From positions 1,674,001-1,738,000 of the forward strand of contig NC_134943.1 in assembly GCF_051020765.1 (NCBI RefSeq): a stretch of 64,000 nt of DNA. The letters run 5' to 3'. The first letter of the stretch is position 1. Every line of letters begins with the position of its first letter. Of the stretch, positions 1 through 10,460 are shown one piece after another. The DNA is from Lasioglossum baleicum (taxonomy: Eukaryota > Arthropoda > Insecta > Hymenoptera > Halictidae). The position numbers were made by a program, and so were the translations under genes. Under the pieces are notes generated by a model. The model saw nothing but the letters and a program-made list of their open reading frames with translations. It was not told where the DNA came from and made no database searches.

Positions 1-16
1 GCACAGAAAGCACCTC

Positions 17-57
17 TTAACCCTTCTACAGCGAGGCTGGGTCCATTTTGACCCAGA
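17..57 (+). mobile_element. TTAA-type terminal fragment with palindrome
   Basis: The sequence TTAACCCTTCTACAGCG is followed by the interrupted palindrome CTGGGTC-cattttt-like-GACCCAG (37-57). A TTAACCCTTCTAC start is also seen at 4068. The layout (TTAA, about 20 bases, then a short palindrome around ATTTTGACC) resembles the right end of the TTAA MITE family described at 98-323 read in reverse. It may be one end of a related element whose other end is lost or merged with that MITE. No second end was found, so this is a fragment call only. Confidence 0.35.
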
Positions 58-97
58 AAATAAAAATCGTTTCACTGCTAAGTTAGCGGTAAGTAAT

Positions 98-323
98 TTA
101 ACACTAAACCTACCGGGCCTTAAAAGTAACTGGTACATGTTCCCTTATAAAAATTACAAGATTGATTTTATTTAGACTTCGTGCGGCCCCTATTTTAATA
201 CGTGCTCTACTAAAGATATCTATACAACCATTCCTTATGAAATCATTTTTGTTATTTCATTAATTGTAAAATAAAAAATCTGGAACCGATCATTCTGACC
301 GGTGGTGATATGTTTAGTGTTAA
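98..323 (+). mobile_element. TTAA-bounded MITE, family M copy 1 (226 bp)
   Basis: The element starts TTAACACTAAACCTACC and ends in the inverted form, ATGTTTAGTGTTAA, so both ends carry the TTAA that piggyBac-superfamily elements duplicate. It has no coding capacity. A subterminal palindrome-like motif near the right end reads CCGATCATTCTGACCGG. Related copies lie at about 8018-8216, 16212-16404, 16405-16589 and 27536-27763. They share the internal landmarks TTTATTTAGACTT, ATATGTGCT, AAAGATATCTAT and GTAAAATAAAAAATCTGGAACCG. The full-length copies are 226 and 228 bp. Assignment to piggyBac-like elements rests only on TTAA and is inference. Confidence 0.75.
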
Positions 324-455
324 ATTACTGTACCATTCGAATCGATAAAAGACGCGTCTAGATAAATAACCTTAAAGAACAGGTGTAAAAAATTGACAAA
401 GACGCTGTAAACGTTCAATTCTAAAAGTGGTCCGCCATCCAGGAGTTGTCTTAGT

Positions 456-478
456 AAAAATAAATAAATAAATAAATG
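456..478. repeat. (TAAA)n microsatellite
   Basis: About five tandem AAAT/TAAA units, slightly imperfect at the ends. Confidence 0.8.
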
Positions 479-954
479 AAAATAAGATATTGAAGATGAG
501 CGATCAAATTTGTATTACGACTGAGTGCTTGCATAGTAATGCCTACACTATGGAGCAGAGCAATGTGCAGGTGATCGGATGAATTACGATGGAAGGACAA
601 TCACGCGGTCGCAACACCGATGACGGGACTTTTGCGTATGTGCTGAGAGGATGCAATAGGAGGCTGGACGGGGCACGAGGAGGGAAGAAAAACGAAGGGC
701 CCATCGAGTGGTCCGCGGTAGAGATACCAGAGCACACACGACGAGGAAGAAGATTATTGTGTAGCGCGAGAGGGTAGGGCATGACCCTGGGCGGCCACGG
801 AGATCGGTACCACGGCGGCAGCCTGCATCCACGTTCGTCCGTCTACACACGTGCAACGCACACGTTCGTTCTCGAGCATCGATCCGCAAAAGCGACGTGC
901 ACTCGAAGAGCAACATAAACCGATGCCGAAGCCGAAGCCACACGCGGCTTCGTA

Positions 955-997
955 AGAGCAAGGAAACACAATGTACCGTCACGGACTTCTTAATCGC
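955..997 (+). repeat. Dispersed 42-bp duplication, copy 1
   Basis: About 42 bases around AAACACAATG and CCGTCACGGA and ending TTCTTAATCGC recur at 3288-3327 with a few substitutions and a 2-base difference in the middle. The length change breaks any shared reading frame, so the similarity is not protein-coding in one frame. Both copies sit in GC-rich DNA. It could be a fragment of an unknown repeat or a duplicated regulatory segment. Confidence 0.6.
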
Positions 998-1016
998 GCC
1001 GGATCCGTGGGCCGGC

Positions 1017-1021
1017 AGGCC
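1017..1021. repeat. 5-bp target-site duplication AGGCC (left)
   Basis: AGGCC immediately precedes the left inverted end at 1022 and recurs at 1519-1523 directly after the right end. Confidence 0.6.
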
Positions 1022-1518
1022 CACAGTGGTCCGAGCGGCCGATCTAGCAGTTCATTTGGTAAAAAATGACTTATATCGGTATTTAATGCATCTACGTTAC
1101 TTTCTAAATGTTTATCAATGCCGAAAATGTCGCTATTAATGAAATTTAATAAAAATTATGATTAGAACAAACATTTAAAAATGGACATTTTGTGAATATG
1201 ATTTCGGTTCGAAAAAAATACTAATTTTCTTTGGTGTGAACCCTGCCGAACCTATTCAATATTTCTAAAAAAATTTTGTTTTGAAATGAAGAGCTTTCCT
1301 TTACCTTGAAAATGCGTACCTCAAAAATGTAGAATTACAGTTCGACATTTACTACATAAGTAATTCTTAATGGACTAATGATGGTTGGCGAAGTTATTTC
1401 CCTTTGACAAGGTACATCTTTTGAGTTCCAAATAGTTCCGCATTTTTTAAAATTGGAACAGTTTCAAATAGTGCTAAAATCTTCATGAACTGGTAGATCG
1501 GCCGCCCAGACCACTGTG
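1022..1518. mobile_element. Transib-like non-autonomous element (497 bp)
   Basis: The two ends form an inverted repeat of about 34 bp. The left end begins CACAGTGGTCCGAGCGGCCG and the right end, reverse-complemented, begins CACAGTGGTCTGGGCGGCCG. Both continue GATCTA-CAGTTCAT, giving about four mismatches in 34. The element is flanked by 5-bp AGGCC copies. Transib transposons are known for termini starting CACWRTG, which resemble the V(D)J recombination signal heptamer, and for 5-bp GC-rich target duplications; both properties fit. The AT-rich interior has no transposase-like frame. I saw no nonamer at 12- or 23-base spacing by eye. Superfamily assignment is inference; the inverted ends and duplication are direct observation. 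Confidence 0.65.
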
Positions 1519-1523
1519 AGGCC
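1519..1523. repeat. 5-bp target-site duplication AGGCC (right)
   Basis: Direct copy of 1017-1021 flanking the inverted-end element at 1022-1518. Confidence 0.6.
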
Positions 1524-3040
1524 GTCTCCGCCGCAGATTTAAATTCGACACTGGAGTGTCCGCAATGCTCGAATTTATATGTTACGTTCTGATTCCGCTT
1601 ATTGAGCGCCGCGGCTCATGCTTGATGCACCGTGAACAGAGGAAAGTCGATTTTATCGTTATTTAGAAAGCGGAGTGCATTCGGTAAAAGTTAATGGATT
1701 TTGTCATTGTCGTTCTGGTAAGAACACGAACACACGATTGACACACATTTGTGTGAGCTGATATCGGTACGGCAACTGGCCATTGGTTTTTACTCGACGA
1801 CTAATTATTTCCACCTTTCTATGCGAAGCGATTTTTCACGATCGAGCTTAAATCTCGTTAGAATTAACTCGTCTTAGGTCGATTCACTTTTGACCATTCT
1901 AGAATCTGAAAATAGACATGGAACATATGAAGAAGCCAAATTAATTCTAGAACTATTAGAGGGGTCAAACTGCTCCATTTTAAATTTCCACTTTTATATT
2001 ATAATAATTAACAAAATAGAAATGCATCCGTGAGAATTTATTTGGTGGATTGATTCATTTATACACTTAGTTTAATAAAAATGAATTATAATCGTAATAA
2101 AAACATTTTTGTAATTTATATAATAAATTTAAATTCTGTTTGTTTATCTGGTATGCAGTTACAAATTATTTTATATTGCAATTACATATATTCTATTCAA
2201 CGATAGTAATATATTTATTCTTTGAAACAAACGTAAGAGCAATGCACGTGGATTGTTGTTCAGATACATTTGATCTTTCTCAATACTGATATAGTGTATT
2301 ATGTGCTAAATGAGCGACCCGCAATGTATCACAGAAAATAGACTCCCTGTTACGACTTATGCTTGTAATTCTTAGCATGGAATATGGAAAAAGGGTAACG
2401 TAGTTAGCAAGAATCCGAAGCTATTCGAGCGATTTAAAGTGATCCGAAGGATGAGAAATGTGATTCTCCTTGACGTCACGAAAAAGTTAGCGCAACCGAT
2501 ACATTTTTTATTTACATGGAAGATTTCAGAGTGAAATGGTGTCGATCGATACAAAGCGTATTTGAAGAGATATAATTAACAGTCCGATTATTATTTAGGG
2601 AATACAAAGCTACTAAGGAGCACCAAATCGTGTTAAAACCAAACGGGTCGTAAGAATCAAGTTCAAGAAGTTCAAGAAGAAATCACTGTTTCTTCTGAAC
2701 TAAATACATGGTTCGTTTTTAAACATTGATAATTCCATCCACACTGCTTGAACATATCAATGTGTCACACAGTTTCAGCTAATCAAGATCATTAAACAGA
2801 GAATTAAATTTCTCTTTGGCTCTTGTTTTGTACAGTTTTCACATACAATTTTATCATTCATCATTCATTTATTATTGCTTTAAACCGAGTGGTTTCTTCT
2901 ACACGAAGATCTGCAGTCTGGTCATAAGCATTGTAGCTTATTTCGATTGATTAACTAGAAAAGCGCCATCATAATAACATCTTTCGGCGGGAAATTAAAA
3001 AAGCTGCCTGATCGCGTTGCCTAAAACACGTCAACCGGCT
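1524..3040. other. AT-rich non-coding stretch
   Basis: No supported gene. The GC-rich host DNA interrupted by the Transib-like element resumes for about 150 bases, then becomes AT-rich. Around 2659-2682 AAGTTCAAGAAGTTCAAGAAG forms a short tandem. Nothing else was recognised. Confidence 0.5.
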
Positions 3041-3650
3041 TCCCGCAAAGTTCCGTGGCAATCGTACGGTTAAACAAAAAGAATATCGTCCCTGGTGCCC
3101 CCAGCGACACGATGACGAAACGTTCGTCGTTGTGCAACGCGTCCCGGCGACGTAGGCGGCCTCGTGTACCCCTCGGAACTCGTCAAATAATCCCGGGTGT
3201 ATCATCGAAGTTCCAAGTGAACGAGAAGAACGTGAATGTAAGTCGAGCTGTAAGCGCGGTCCTTGTGACTCCGACACAGGCGTCATGAGAGCGAGCAAAC
3301 ACAATGCCGTCACGGATTTCTTAATCGCTCTCGATCTATCTGTACCGTAATATCAGCGCCGGTACCACGTACATTACATATGTATGGATCCTATATGGAC
3401 ATGTACGTACGTGTTGGTGTTATATATCCTCTATGGGTTCTTGTTGTACCTACAGCTTACCCCCTCGTTCCACGGGTCAATGGCTCTGTGCCTCGGCTTT
3501 GCTCCGATCTGCTTCGCTCCGCTCTGCTTCGTACCACCTCTTTTTTTCCCCCCTGGAAACCTCGTCCCCCTTCACCTTCCCGTACCCCTCGTGCCCTCTA
3601 ACCACCTCCGCAAGAAGCATCGTCTCCTCCCCACATACGTTGTTTCGACT
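3041..3650. other. GC-rich block with dispersed 42-bp duplication, copy 2
   Basis: CpG-containing unique sequence. 3288-3327 repeats the segment at 955-997. From about 3480 the top strand is strongly pyrimidine-rich (CTCCGCTCTGC-like), which leads into the TTCG microsatellite. Open frames here give low-complexity translations and are not supported as genes. Confidence 0.5.
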
Positions 3651-3653
3651 GAA

Positions 3654-3796
3654 CTTCGTTCGTTCCTCCGTTCGTCCGTTCGTTCGTTCGTTCGTTCGTT
3701 CGTTCGTTCGTTCGTTCGTTCGTTCGTTCGTCCGTCCGTTCGTTCGTTCGTTCGTTCGTTCGTTCATTCGTTCGTTCGTTGGTTCGTTCGTTCGTG
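3654..3796. repeat. (TTCG)n microsatellite, about 140 bp
   Basis: About 35 nearly perfect TTCG/CGTT units with a few TCCG, TTCA and TTGG variants. The frames through it read as arginine-serine-phenylalanine-valine on the top strand and asparagine-glutamate-arginine-threonine on the bottom strand. This is why several long but spurious open frames appear here. Confidence 0.97.
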
Positions 3797-3799
3797 TTA

Positions 3800-4060
3800 C
3801 TCTTGGCGAGAGCACCCTGCCGTTTCGGAGACTTCAATGCGCGACAGCTCCTCTTTTCTCGACTCTCCTCTCTCTCCTCTCTCGCACCTCTTCGCTTCCC
3901 CCATCGATCCCCACCAACTGTCTCTTGCCTACTCTTTCGCCGAGCTCGCTCCTTCCCCCTTTTCGCGGCAGCGTCTTTCCGTGGACAACAGGTATTTTCG
4001 CCGTCCCCGGTCCTAAATCAGGATCCAACCCTTCGAAATCGATAGAGCAGTGACTTTTTT
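3800..4060. other. Pyrimidine-rich GC block downstream of the TTCG array
   Basis: CT-rich simple sequence (CTCCTCTCTCTCCTCTCTCG and similar). No gene supported. It ends at the TTAACCCTTCTAC motif at 4068, a possible TTAA-type transposon end with no partner found. Confidence 0.45.
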
Positions 4061-6130
4061 CCATGTTTAACCCTTCTACTGCTGAACAACTATTCAGAGG
4101 AGAGAGTAGCAATATGAAATACCCATTTTATTTTTTAATCTAGCATTTTTTCATTCCACCTAGCATCCCTTGCATTCTCTGGTTCAATTCTAGCGGTGTC
4201 TCATGTTGCTACCACTTTATGATGTCACATTTTTCGTATTATTGCTGATGTATAGATTTTTGAGAACAGGTTTCAAAATGCTTTCAACGTTATGAACGTA
4301 GACTAATTCTGGATTAGGTCTGGATTATCTATATTTTACATCAGTCTTTTGTACGTGTTAGGTACAATGCGAAGATTATGCGAATAGAGCGACTTGTGAT
4401 TAGGTCGTGGAGGGAGGGTGTCCCACCACGCATGCGAAATTCCAGCAGTAACATGTCGAAATTGAAAGCCCATCTTATGTATATTACTAAAGTCAGAAAT
4501 GTTTTTTCTCCGTTCCTCGAGTGCCTTTTTGTAAATGATTATCAAATTTTTAAAAAATGTTTCATCTTTCGCGTTTTACATAGGACCGATTAAAATGTTC
4601 TAGAACTCTTTCAATCCCCGACATATCGACCTGTTTCTGGTCCACATGGTTTCGATCCTGTACTACAGCTTCGGTATCGATGAATCATCGCAGTTTGCTT
4701 TGTTACAATCTAATTAGTAGACCGCGGATGACCATGGTAATTCGGTATTTTATGGAGCGATTTGTAAAACCGTGAATTAAATAGATCAGATCGATGCGTG
4801 GGTTTACTAGATAACGAGAAAGTTAGGTTGTGCAGCCTGTCTTGCTGCGCTTTACTCAGTTGCATCTTGTATTTTGAACGCTACAAAGGCGTATACTCTG
4901 CTAATTAATAAGATTAAATTTAATTACCGACTACGAGGAGATTACTGAAGACGATGTAATACTTCCGCTTGTGGAGACTTGTTGCGTTTTCAGAGACCTA
5001 ATGGAAGAAACACTACAAGTAAAAATGCTTATTTTGCTACAAGTATTATACGTCCAAGAGCAAATATTGTAACTGTACAATATTTTGCAAAAATATAAAA
5101 GATCAAGTAGTATTCGTGAATTTTTATATTCTAACATTTTCATCACTCTTTTTTAAACTTCCAGACATGGTTCGCAATTTTATTTGTCAAAACTAAATAT
5201 TTGAATCTGAAAAATTTATGTCCACTATTATGAAAATTGTTTCAATTGTACATAGACTTAGTGCATGTTAATAGCAAAGACTTCTGAAAAATTATTGAGA
5301 GTAATTGGAACTTTCGTAATTAAGACAATCTTGTTTCGTCCAAATTAAATACAATGTTGAATAAGATATAGGTAGTTATTATTTAAATGTTTCATTGTTA
5401 TAAAACAAAAATTTATCGAGCATATAGATTACCTATTTGCTATAGCAATGTAAATATAAAAGGAAATCTAATTGTCTATATACAGCTGTTACCGGATTGT
5501 TTATAATTATTTTTCAAGTATATAAACTACGATAAAATATATGATATAAGGATCACATAAGTATAATTTCTTTTCTCAATAATGTTAATGAGCTGGAATT
5601 TTAAATCCTTTAAATGTTCTCACCGTCGTATATTTTGTCTAATAATATTTATTACAGATGCACAGAATGCGCAATCTAATCATGACCAAGGTGAAATTAA
5701 TTTAGCCGAAAATGCGATGGAACAATGAGATCGTAAGCGGTGAACTTCGACGAATCGAACAGTATTGTGTCCGCGTTCAGGGCATAGATTTCTTTGAAAT
5801 GAGTAACAAGCTGTATACGGTGTGGCTTGCAAAAACGTAATTGGCAGGAACTGAAGCTGTGATTATTTGAGTAGAATTTCACGGAATGGAGCTAAATGGG
5901 TTTGGGGAACAAACAATTTGCGCTGGCCAGCACCAGCTGATTGCTCATAAAGTCGTGTAAGTACAAAGTATCGGTAGATGTTTGCTCTTTGCTGGACCGA
6001 TGCAATCATCGTCCTTCATTCTTGATTCTTTCCTGACGGGTTCTTCGATCCTGACCAGACATTATATTGCAGAAACTCTCCTTGAGGATACAATGTATCG
6101 CACTCTATAATTTATGTAATTGACAATTGT
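4061..6130. other. AT-rich non-coding stretch
   Basis: No supported gene. It carries an old family B repeat copy at about 5625-5690. The rest is unique AT-rich sequence. Confidence 0.5.
5625..5690 (+). repeat. Dispersed repeat family B, degraded copy
   Basis: It ends with ACAGATGCACAGAATGCGCAATCTAATCATGA, here split as ACAGATGCACAGAATG and GCGCAATCTAATCATGA. This matches the family B 3' landmark (CATAAATGCATAAAATCC, CAGTCTAGTAAT) found at 19715, 19790, 27395 and elsewhere. Confidence 0.45.
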
Positions 6131-6490
6131 ATTATCATCGTTATATTGTTTTTCTTCCTCCAAGGCTGCACACAAGTGTATTCATTAATGTCACAAATAT
6201 TTTCCTTAGCTGCATTTAATTTAATATCAATTGGAATATTACGAAAATGTATTTTTTGGGAGATGTAAGTTTTATTATCAAATAATAATGATAATATTGA
6301 GTGAAAAATTATTATTTTCATTATACATATTGTTTTTCTTTGTCCAAGGCTGTACAGAAATGTATTTATTCATGTCACAAATATTTTCCTTTTTATTTAA
6401 TATCAACTGGAATATTACAAAAATGTACTTTTTGGAATATGTAAGTTTTATTATCAAATAATAATAATAACAACATTAAGTGAAAAATTG
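6131..6490. repeat. Tandem duplication, two copies of about 180 bp
   Basis: Copy 1 (about 6131-6310) and copy 2 (about 6311-6490) share, in order, ATTGTTTTTCTT, CCAAGGCTG, AATGTCACAAATATTTTCCTT, TAATATCAA, TGGAATATTAC, and ATGTAAGTTTTATTATCAAA followed by TAATAATGATAA. The small differences include a 10-base deletion in copy 2 and scattered substitutions. The duplication is non-coding and moderately old. Confidence 0.9.
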
Positions 6491-7716
6491 TAATCGCGTG
6501 AAAGATAATATGTTTCATTTGAACTGCAATTATTGTTATTTAAAATTTACTGCAATTTCTATTGAGATACGTACGCAACTGATTATTATAAACGTTGGTT
6601 ACATCGAGTGAAATGAAACACGGATTGGCTCCTTTTGTGAAACGAAGGAACGCTTAACAACCTATAATATGGATTGAATAAAATTATTTATCCTAATTAA
6701 TGGCTTAATGCATTCGCTCGCAATTTACAAAAGAATAAACAATGATCCTCTGTTATTCTCTGTCTTCGGTTATCATGTTCCTCTGTATAATGGACGCTTG
6801 AACTCATCAAAGGTTACCTCAAACGATATTTTTTATTTATTACGTGTAACCACCATCGGGGGGATATCGAAGTGACCACAAAGCCAATAATCCATCTTTG
6901 ATACAGACATGTACTGCCGTGCCGGTGTCTTTGATTGGTTATAGGAACAAAGTACGGGCAATACTTTTATTACCAGTACTCGATATTTATATCAAGAAGT
7001 CGGCCGATCAATCGAAATATTAAATTCCTTTAAAATATTCGCCGGCGTGGTTCGAAATAAAGAGCCCAACTATATATCTTATTCATAGGATGAATTATGA
7101 AACTAATAATCGATCGGAATGCGGTTTCTTTATTCGTGCACAACTTATCGACGAGCAATCCTTATTCATTCGAATTATTATTTCCGACATTCCATCCGCG
7201 AGCCTTCTATTATACATCGATAAATAATCATGAGCATAAGAGGAGTGGCGTGTGTCGTAAAATTGTGTATTCTGACCTATATAACGCACATTCGATCGTT
7301 AACATTCCGGTTTAGCGGCGAGGCCAGTTTCCAATCGTCTTCTCGGAAAGGAGAGAATAAGGAAGCTGCATGAAAAATTCACTCCACTTAGGTTGATCGC
7401 ACATAAATATGCTGAACTTTAGCTGCTGAACTAGCATGCTGATGATTAAGACACGAACTCGCAGTTCGCGACGTCGAATCATCATCGTTCGACGACCCCG
7501 GGCATAACATAGTCATTGTCTCTCCACTGATTTATCATGCAAAAAACCCATCAAGTTGCGACACATGCGATCCGCGAATATTAAGAGAAAACGTTTCCTG
7601 CTTTTCGTCATGATCATGATCACGATACGATGCCCGAACCACGGCATGCAAATGTACGTTGTTCGACCAGTTCCTTGTTAAATTTGTAATTCTTCTGTTA
7701 TTAATAACCTTGCTTG
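6491..7716. other. Unique AT-rich sequence
   Basis: No supported gene. Around 7614-7626 CATGATCATGATCACGAT forms a short palindromic tandem. An octamer ATGCAAAT occurs at 7647-7654. Nothing else was recognised. Confidence 0.45.
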
Positions 7717-7761
7717 ACTTTGTTCAATGCACTTAATGCACTTTGTTCAATGCACATAATG
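7717..7761. repeat. 23-bp tandem duplication
   Basis: Two direct copies of ACTTTGTTCAATGCAC followed by TTAATGC or ATAATG, starting at 7717 and 7740. Confidence 0.9.
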
Positions 7762-7789
7762 TAAAAACATTAGCAAAGTTTAGAAATAT

Positions 7790-7860
7790 TATTACGGAGA
7801 AAATAAACGTTTATGCGGTTCCTATATCTTGCAATTGAGAAAAATTAGAGAAAATTTTGC
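7790..7860 (+). repeat. Dispersed repeat family A, degraded copy
   Basis: Contains GAGAAAATAAACGTTTATG then GGTTCCTATATCTTGCAATTG. This matches the 5' half of family A seen at 20935, 25735 and 30270. Confidence 0.55.
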
Positions 7861-8017
7861 TCCGTAGTTTCGGAATTAGTTTCTATATATTTTCCATAAA
7901 CTGGTAGACACTCTTCAGTTACGTATCCTAAAGTAATAGTGCACAAGAATGGAAGTAATAGAAAAATGTGCTACTTCTTCGCTCCCCGCGAGAAATGATT
8001 TCTCCTTAGTAGCACTT

Positions 8018-8216
8018 TAAGTAACAGGCACGTGTCGCCTCATAAAGTGACAAGATTTAATTTATTTATAGTTTACACAGTTGTTATTATAATATGTGCT
8101 CCAGTAAAGATATTTATTAAATTACTTCTTACGAAAGCATCTTCACAATTTCAACAATTGTAAAATAAAAAATCTAGAACCGGTGATTTGACCGTTCGTG
8201 GTAGATTCAGTGTTAA
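8018..8216 (+). mobile_element. TTAA MITE family M, copy 2 (5' end degraded)
   Basis: Shares TTTATTTA, ATAATATGTGCTCCAGTAAAG, CAATTGTAAAATAAAAAATC and the right end GATTCAGTGTTAA with the copy at 98-323. The palindromic motif is reduced to ACCGGTGATTTGACCG. The left TTAACACTAAA terminus is not recognisable, so the start is approximate. Confidence 0.65.
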
Positions 8217-9120
8217 AGTACAGATAGAAAGTGGTTCACCGATTGACAATCTGTTCAATAACTCGTCCTTTTTCCCAAGAACAGATTCGCTATTGAATAT
8301 TTACAGGGGCATTATCGAATCCATAAACCGGTGGTCGCGCACCGAATCTAATAGCGTCGGCGGCGAGCTAGGTCCAGGCGCATCATGGTCCATGGGTGTC
8401 CATGGACTCTCGTCCCAGCCCCCTTCCTCGGTGCTCCTTGGAAACAAGAAACAAACTGTAGCATCGGACGGTGAAGGCTTCCACTTGTGGGAACCATCGT
8501 GCACCATACCGTGCTCTCTGGACCACGAAGTGAAAGGTCTGACTCAGAGTTAACTGACTGACTTGCAGTGTATTTGAAGTGTACGGTCTGTGTGGTGCAA
8601 GGTGATGTATCCCTGCCGACTGTTGCAGAAGAAGAGCCGCGCCAAGGCGCATACACGCACATGCTCACGCAGTATCCGCGCACATGCTCGCGCAGTATTC
8701 GCCCAGTATTCGCGCACGCACGAGCGCGAGTTCGATGGCGCGGAGGAACGCGATGCATCCTCGCCGGCGTTCGTTGGTGTGCAACAACTGTTACATACAT
8801 CGTTACATATGTACTTTACGCGCGTACGTATGTACATACGGGACGTTACGGCTTCCCGGGTAATCGGCCATAAACCGCGAAACTATCGCTGCATACGCGG
8901 GCCGGGGCTGCGTATTCCGCCCCTGTCCTGCACCTGCACTCAATCTTCTTTGTCTATAGGAATCGTCGGCGTTTTCTTGGATACAGGAAGGAAGCGGCAG
9001 CAAGAAGAAAGGAAGCCGCGCGCGGCTCCTTCGTCCCGCAGGATCGAAACAAAGCGTTTCATTGTCCTCCGGTATGGGTCGCGTATATACGCGGATCGCG
9101 CGGTTCAACGCCGAGATTGA
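8217..9120. other. GC-rich CpG block
   Basis: A high-CpG segment between AT-rich flanks, with overlapping open frames on both strands (up to about 176 codons). None has recognisable domains and all overlap each other, so no gene is called. It contains a minisatellite at 8655-8725. It is a candidate regulatory or promoter-type block by composition only. Confidence 0.4.
8655..8725. repeat. 23-bp minisatellite, about 2.5-3 units
   Basis: CACATGCTCACGCAGTATCC and CACATGCTCGCGCAGTATTC recur at a 23-base period (from 8658 and 8681). A third partial unit follows (GCCCAGTATTCGCGCACGC). Confidence 0.8.
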
Positions 9121-9529
9121 AAGTCATTTGCCGGATTCGCTGGTTAGAAGTTTTGATTGCCTCGATCCCTGCTATAATTTCGCTTATTTTCTTTAGAGTG
9201 GGAGTTCTAACTCCTCGATTGGTATACACTTATAGACGGGAAATCATATAATTTCCAGGGAACTTCGAGGATCGGATGATTCGCGCTGCTGAAGCGTTTG
9301 TGGGCACTGCGAACAGGCCCCGAGATGATCGTCAGGACTTTCGGAGTTTAGAAAGCATGCTTTTCATTAGCTATGGTTTACAAACGATTTTTGTAACGGG
9401 GCTGAATGTTTCGGCGTAGTCCCAACACGGATTGGCAGTTTTATTTCTTGTAACAACTTCTTTTATTAACGCCTTGCGTTACAACGTCAGTGCATTCTAA
9501 TAATATGCTCCTGATGAAGACTTTGAATA

Positions 9530-9665
9530 GAATCTAGTAAATATGTATGCTACTAATAGACTGCCAATCTTTATGCAAAATCAAAATTGTCTGCTCGAAT
9601 TTCAAGAAAAACGAGTTACACTCAAATTGGTTTATTCTCTTAATAATTTTAATAGATTGTAAATA
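9530..9665 (-). repeat. Dispersed repeat family A, reverse copy
   Basis: Read in reverse it runs AGAGAATAAACCAATTTG, CTTGAAATTCGAGCAGACAA, TTTTGATTTTGCATAAAGAT, TGGCAGTC. These are the family A landmarks in the right order, and the same internal arrangement is found at 19560-19680. Confidence 0.65.
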
Positions 9666-10092
9666 GTGTGTACTAGAAACATTAGATTCATTTGATGTTT
9701 CTTCTGTCCTTCTTTCGTCTGACTACAGGCCAGACATTTGTACTTAATCATGTAATGCGAATTACATCTGTAGGTACGAATTCTTAGCATGACATTTACT
9801 TTCCCTTTTTCTCATTGTGTGTGCAATTTATAAATGTTTGATATGTCTTGCTACATACGATACAGAAAATATTACGGTTTACCCAATGCTTAATTTTTGT
9901 AAATTTATATATTTGCAACGACATTAAAAGTTGTTAAAGTTACTATTTTACTTTTTTGAACTTATTGAAATGATTAAAAGAGGAAATATATTTTCGTTTC
10001 ATTTCAATGTTTATTTTGCATGTGGAGATTCAAACATAAAATCAATTTAAATTTAATTCGATTATTATTATTGAATTTAGCCCATCAAAAAA

Positions 10093-10150
10093 TGATGGAA
10101 CAATTTTTACAAATACCAGTCTGAATGTATAAGTGAAACGGTGTCGAAAG
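10093..10150 (+). repeat. 58-bp dispersed repeat pair, copy 1
   Basis: GATGGAACAATTTTTACA, then CAGTCTGAATGTATAAGTGA and AACGGTGTCGAAAG. The copy at 17842-17900 differs at about six or seven positions. Family unknown. Confidence 0.75.
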
Positions 10151-10460
10151 TTTTATTTTCCTATTATTTAAGACTGCTACATAATCTAGGTTTTCAAGGA
10201 AAACATTCCTAAGAATGTCAAAAAAACCCTCGTCCGTAAAAGGTTAGCTCTTGCATGTGAAACTAAATCTTTTATAACGCATTTTCATTGATTTCATGTT
10301 TCAACAGAAAATGGAGTGTTTAAAAGGATATGAGTGAATATAACATGGATGATATAATCGTTAATGTCTCGCAGCAGCGAAGCACGTGTTCGAGGAGATC
10401 GGCGAAAACTTAAACCTCAAAATTCTGACTAACAATATTACAAAGTCACGCATACCAGAA

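Larger units (their letters stand above)
9121..10460. other. AT-rich stretch with old repeats
   Basis: No supported gene. It holds a reverse-strand family A copy (9530-9665), a probable short family A piece (9985-10040), and one member of a 58-bp repeat pair (10093-10150). Confidence 0.45.

Noticed and set aside
3477..3837. Open frames of 79-210 codons on both strands across the TTCG repeat
   Set aside because: Tetranucleotide repeats without stop codons create long frames on both strands. The translations are four-residue repeats and show no protein signature.
8491..8522. Match of CATACCGTGCTCT to the 3' half of miR-276
   Set aside because: The 13-base match is not accompanied by the rest of the mature sequence, nor by a complementary 5' arm that would fold into the precursor hairpin. 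Coincidence is more likely.
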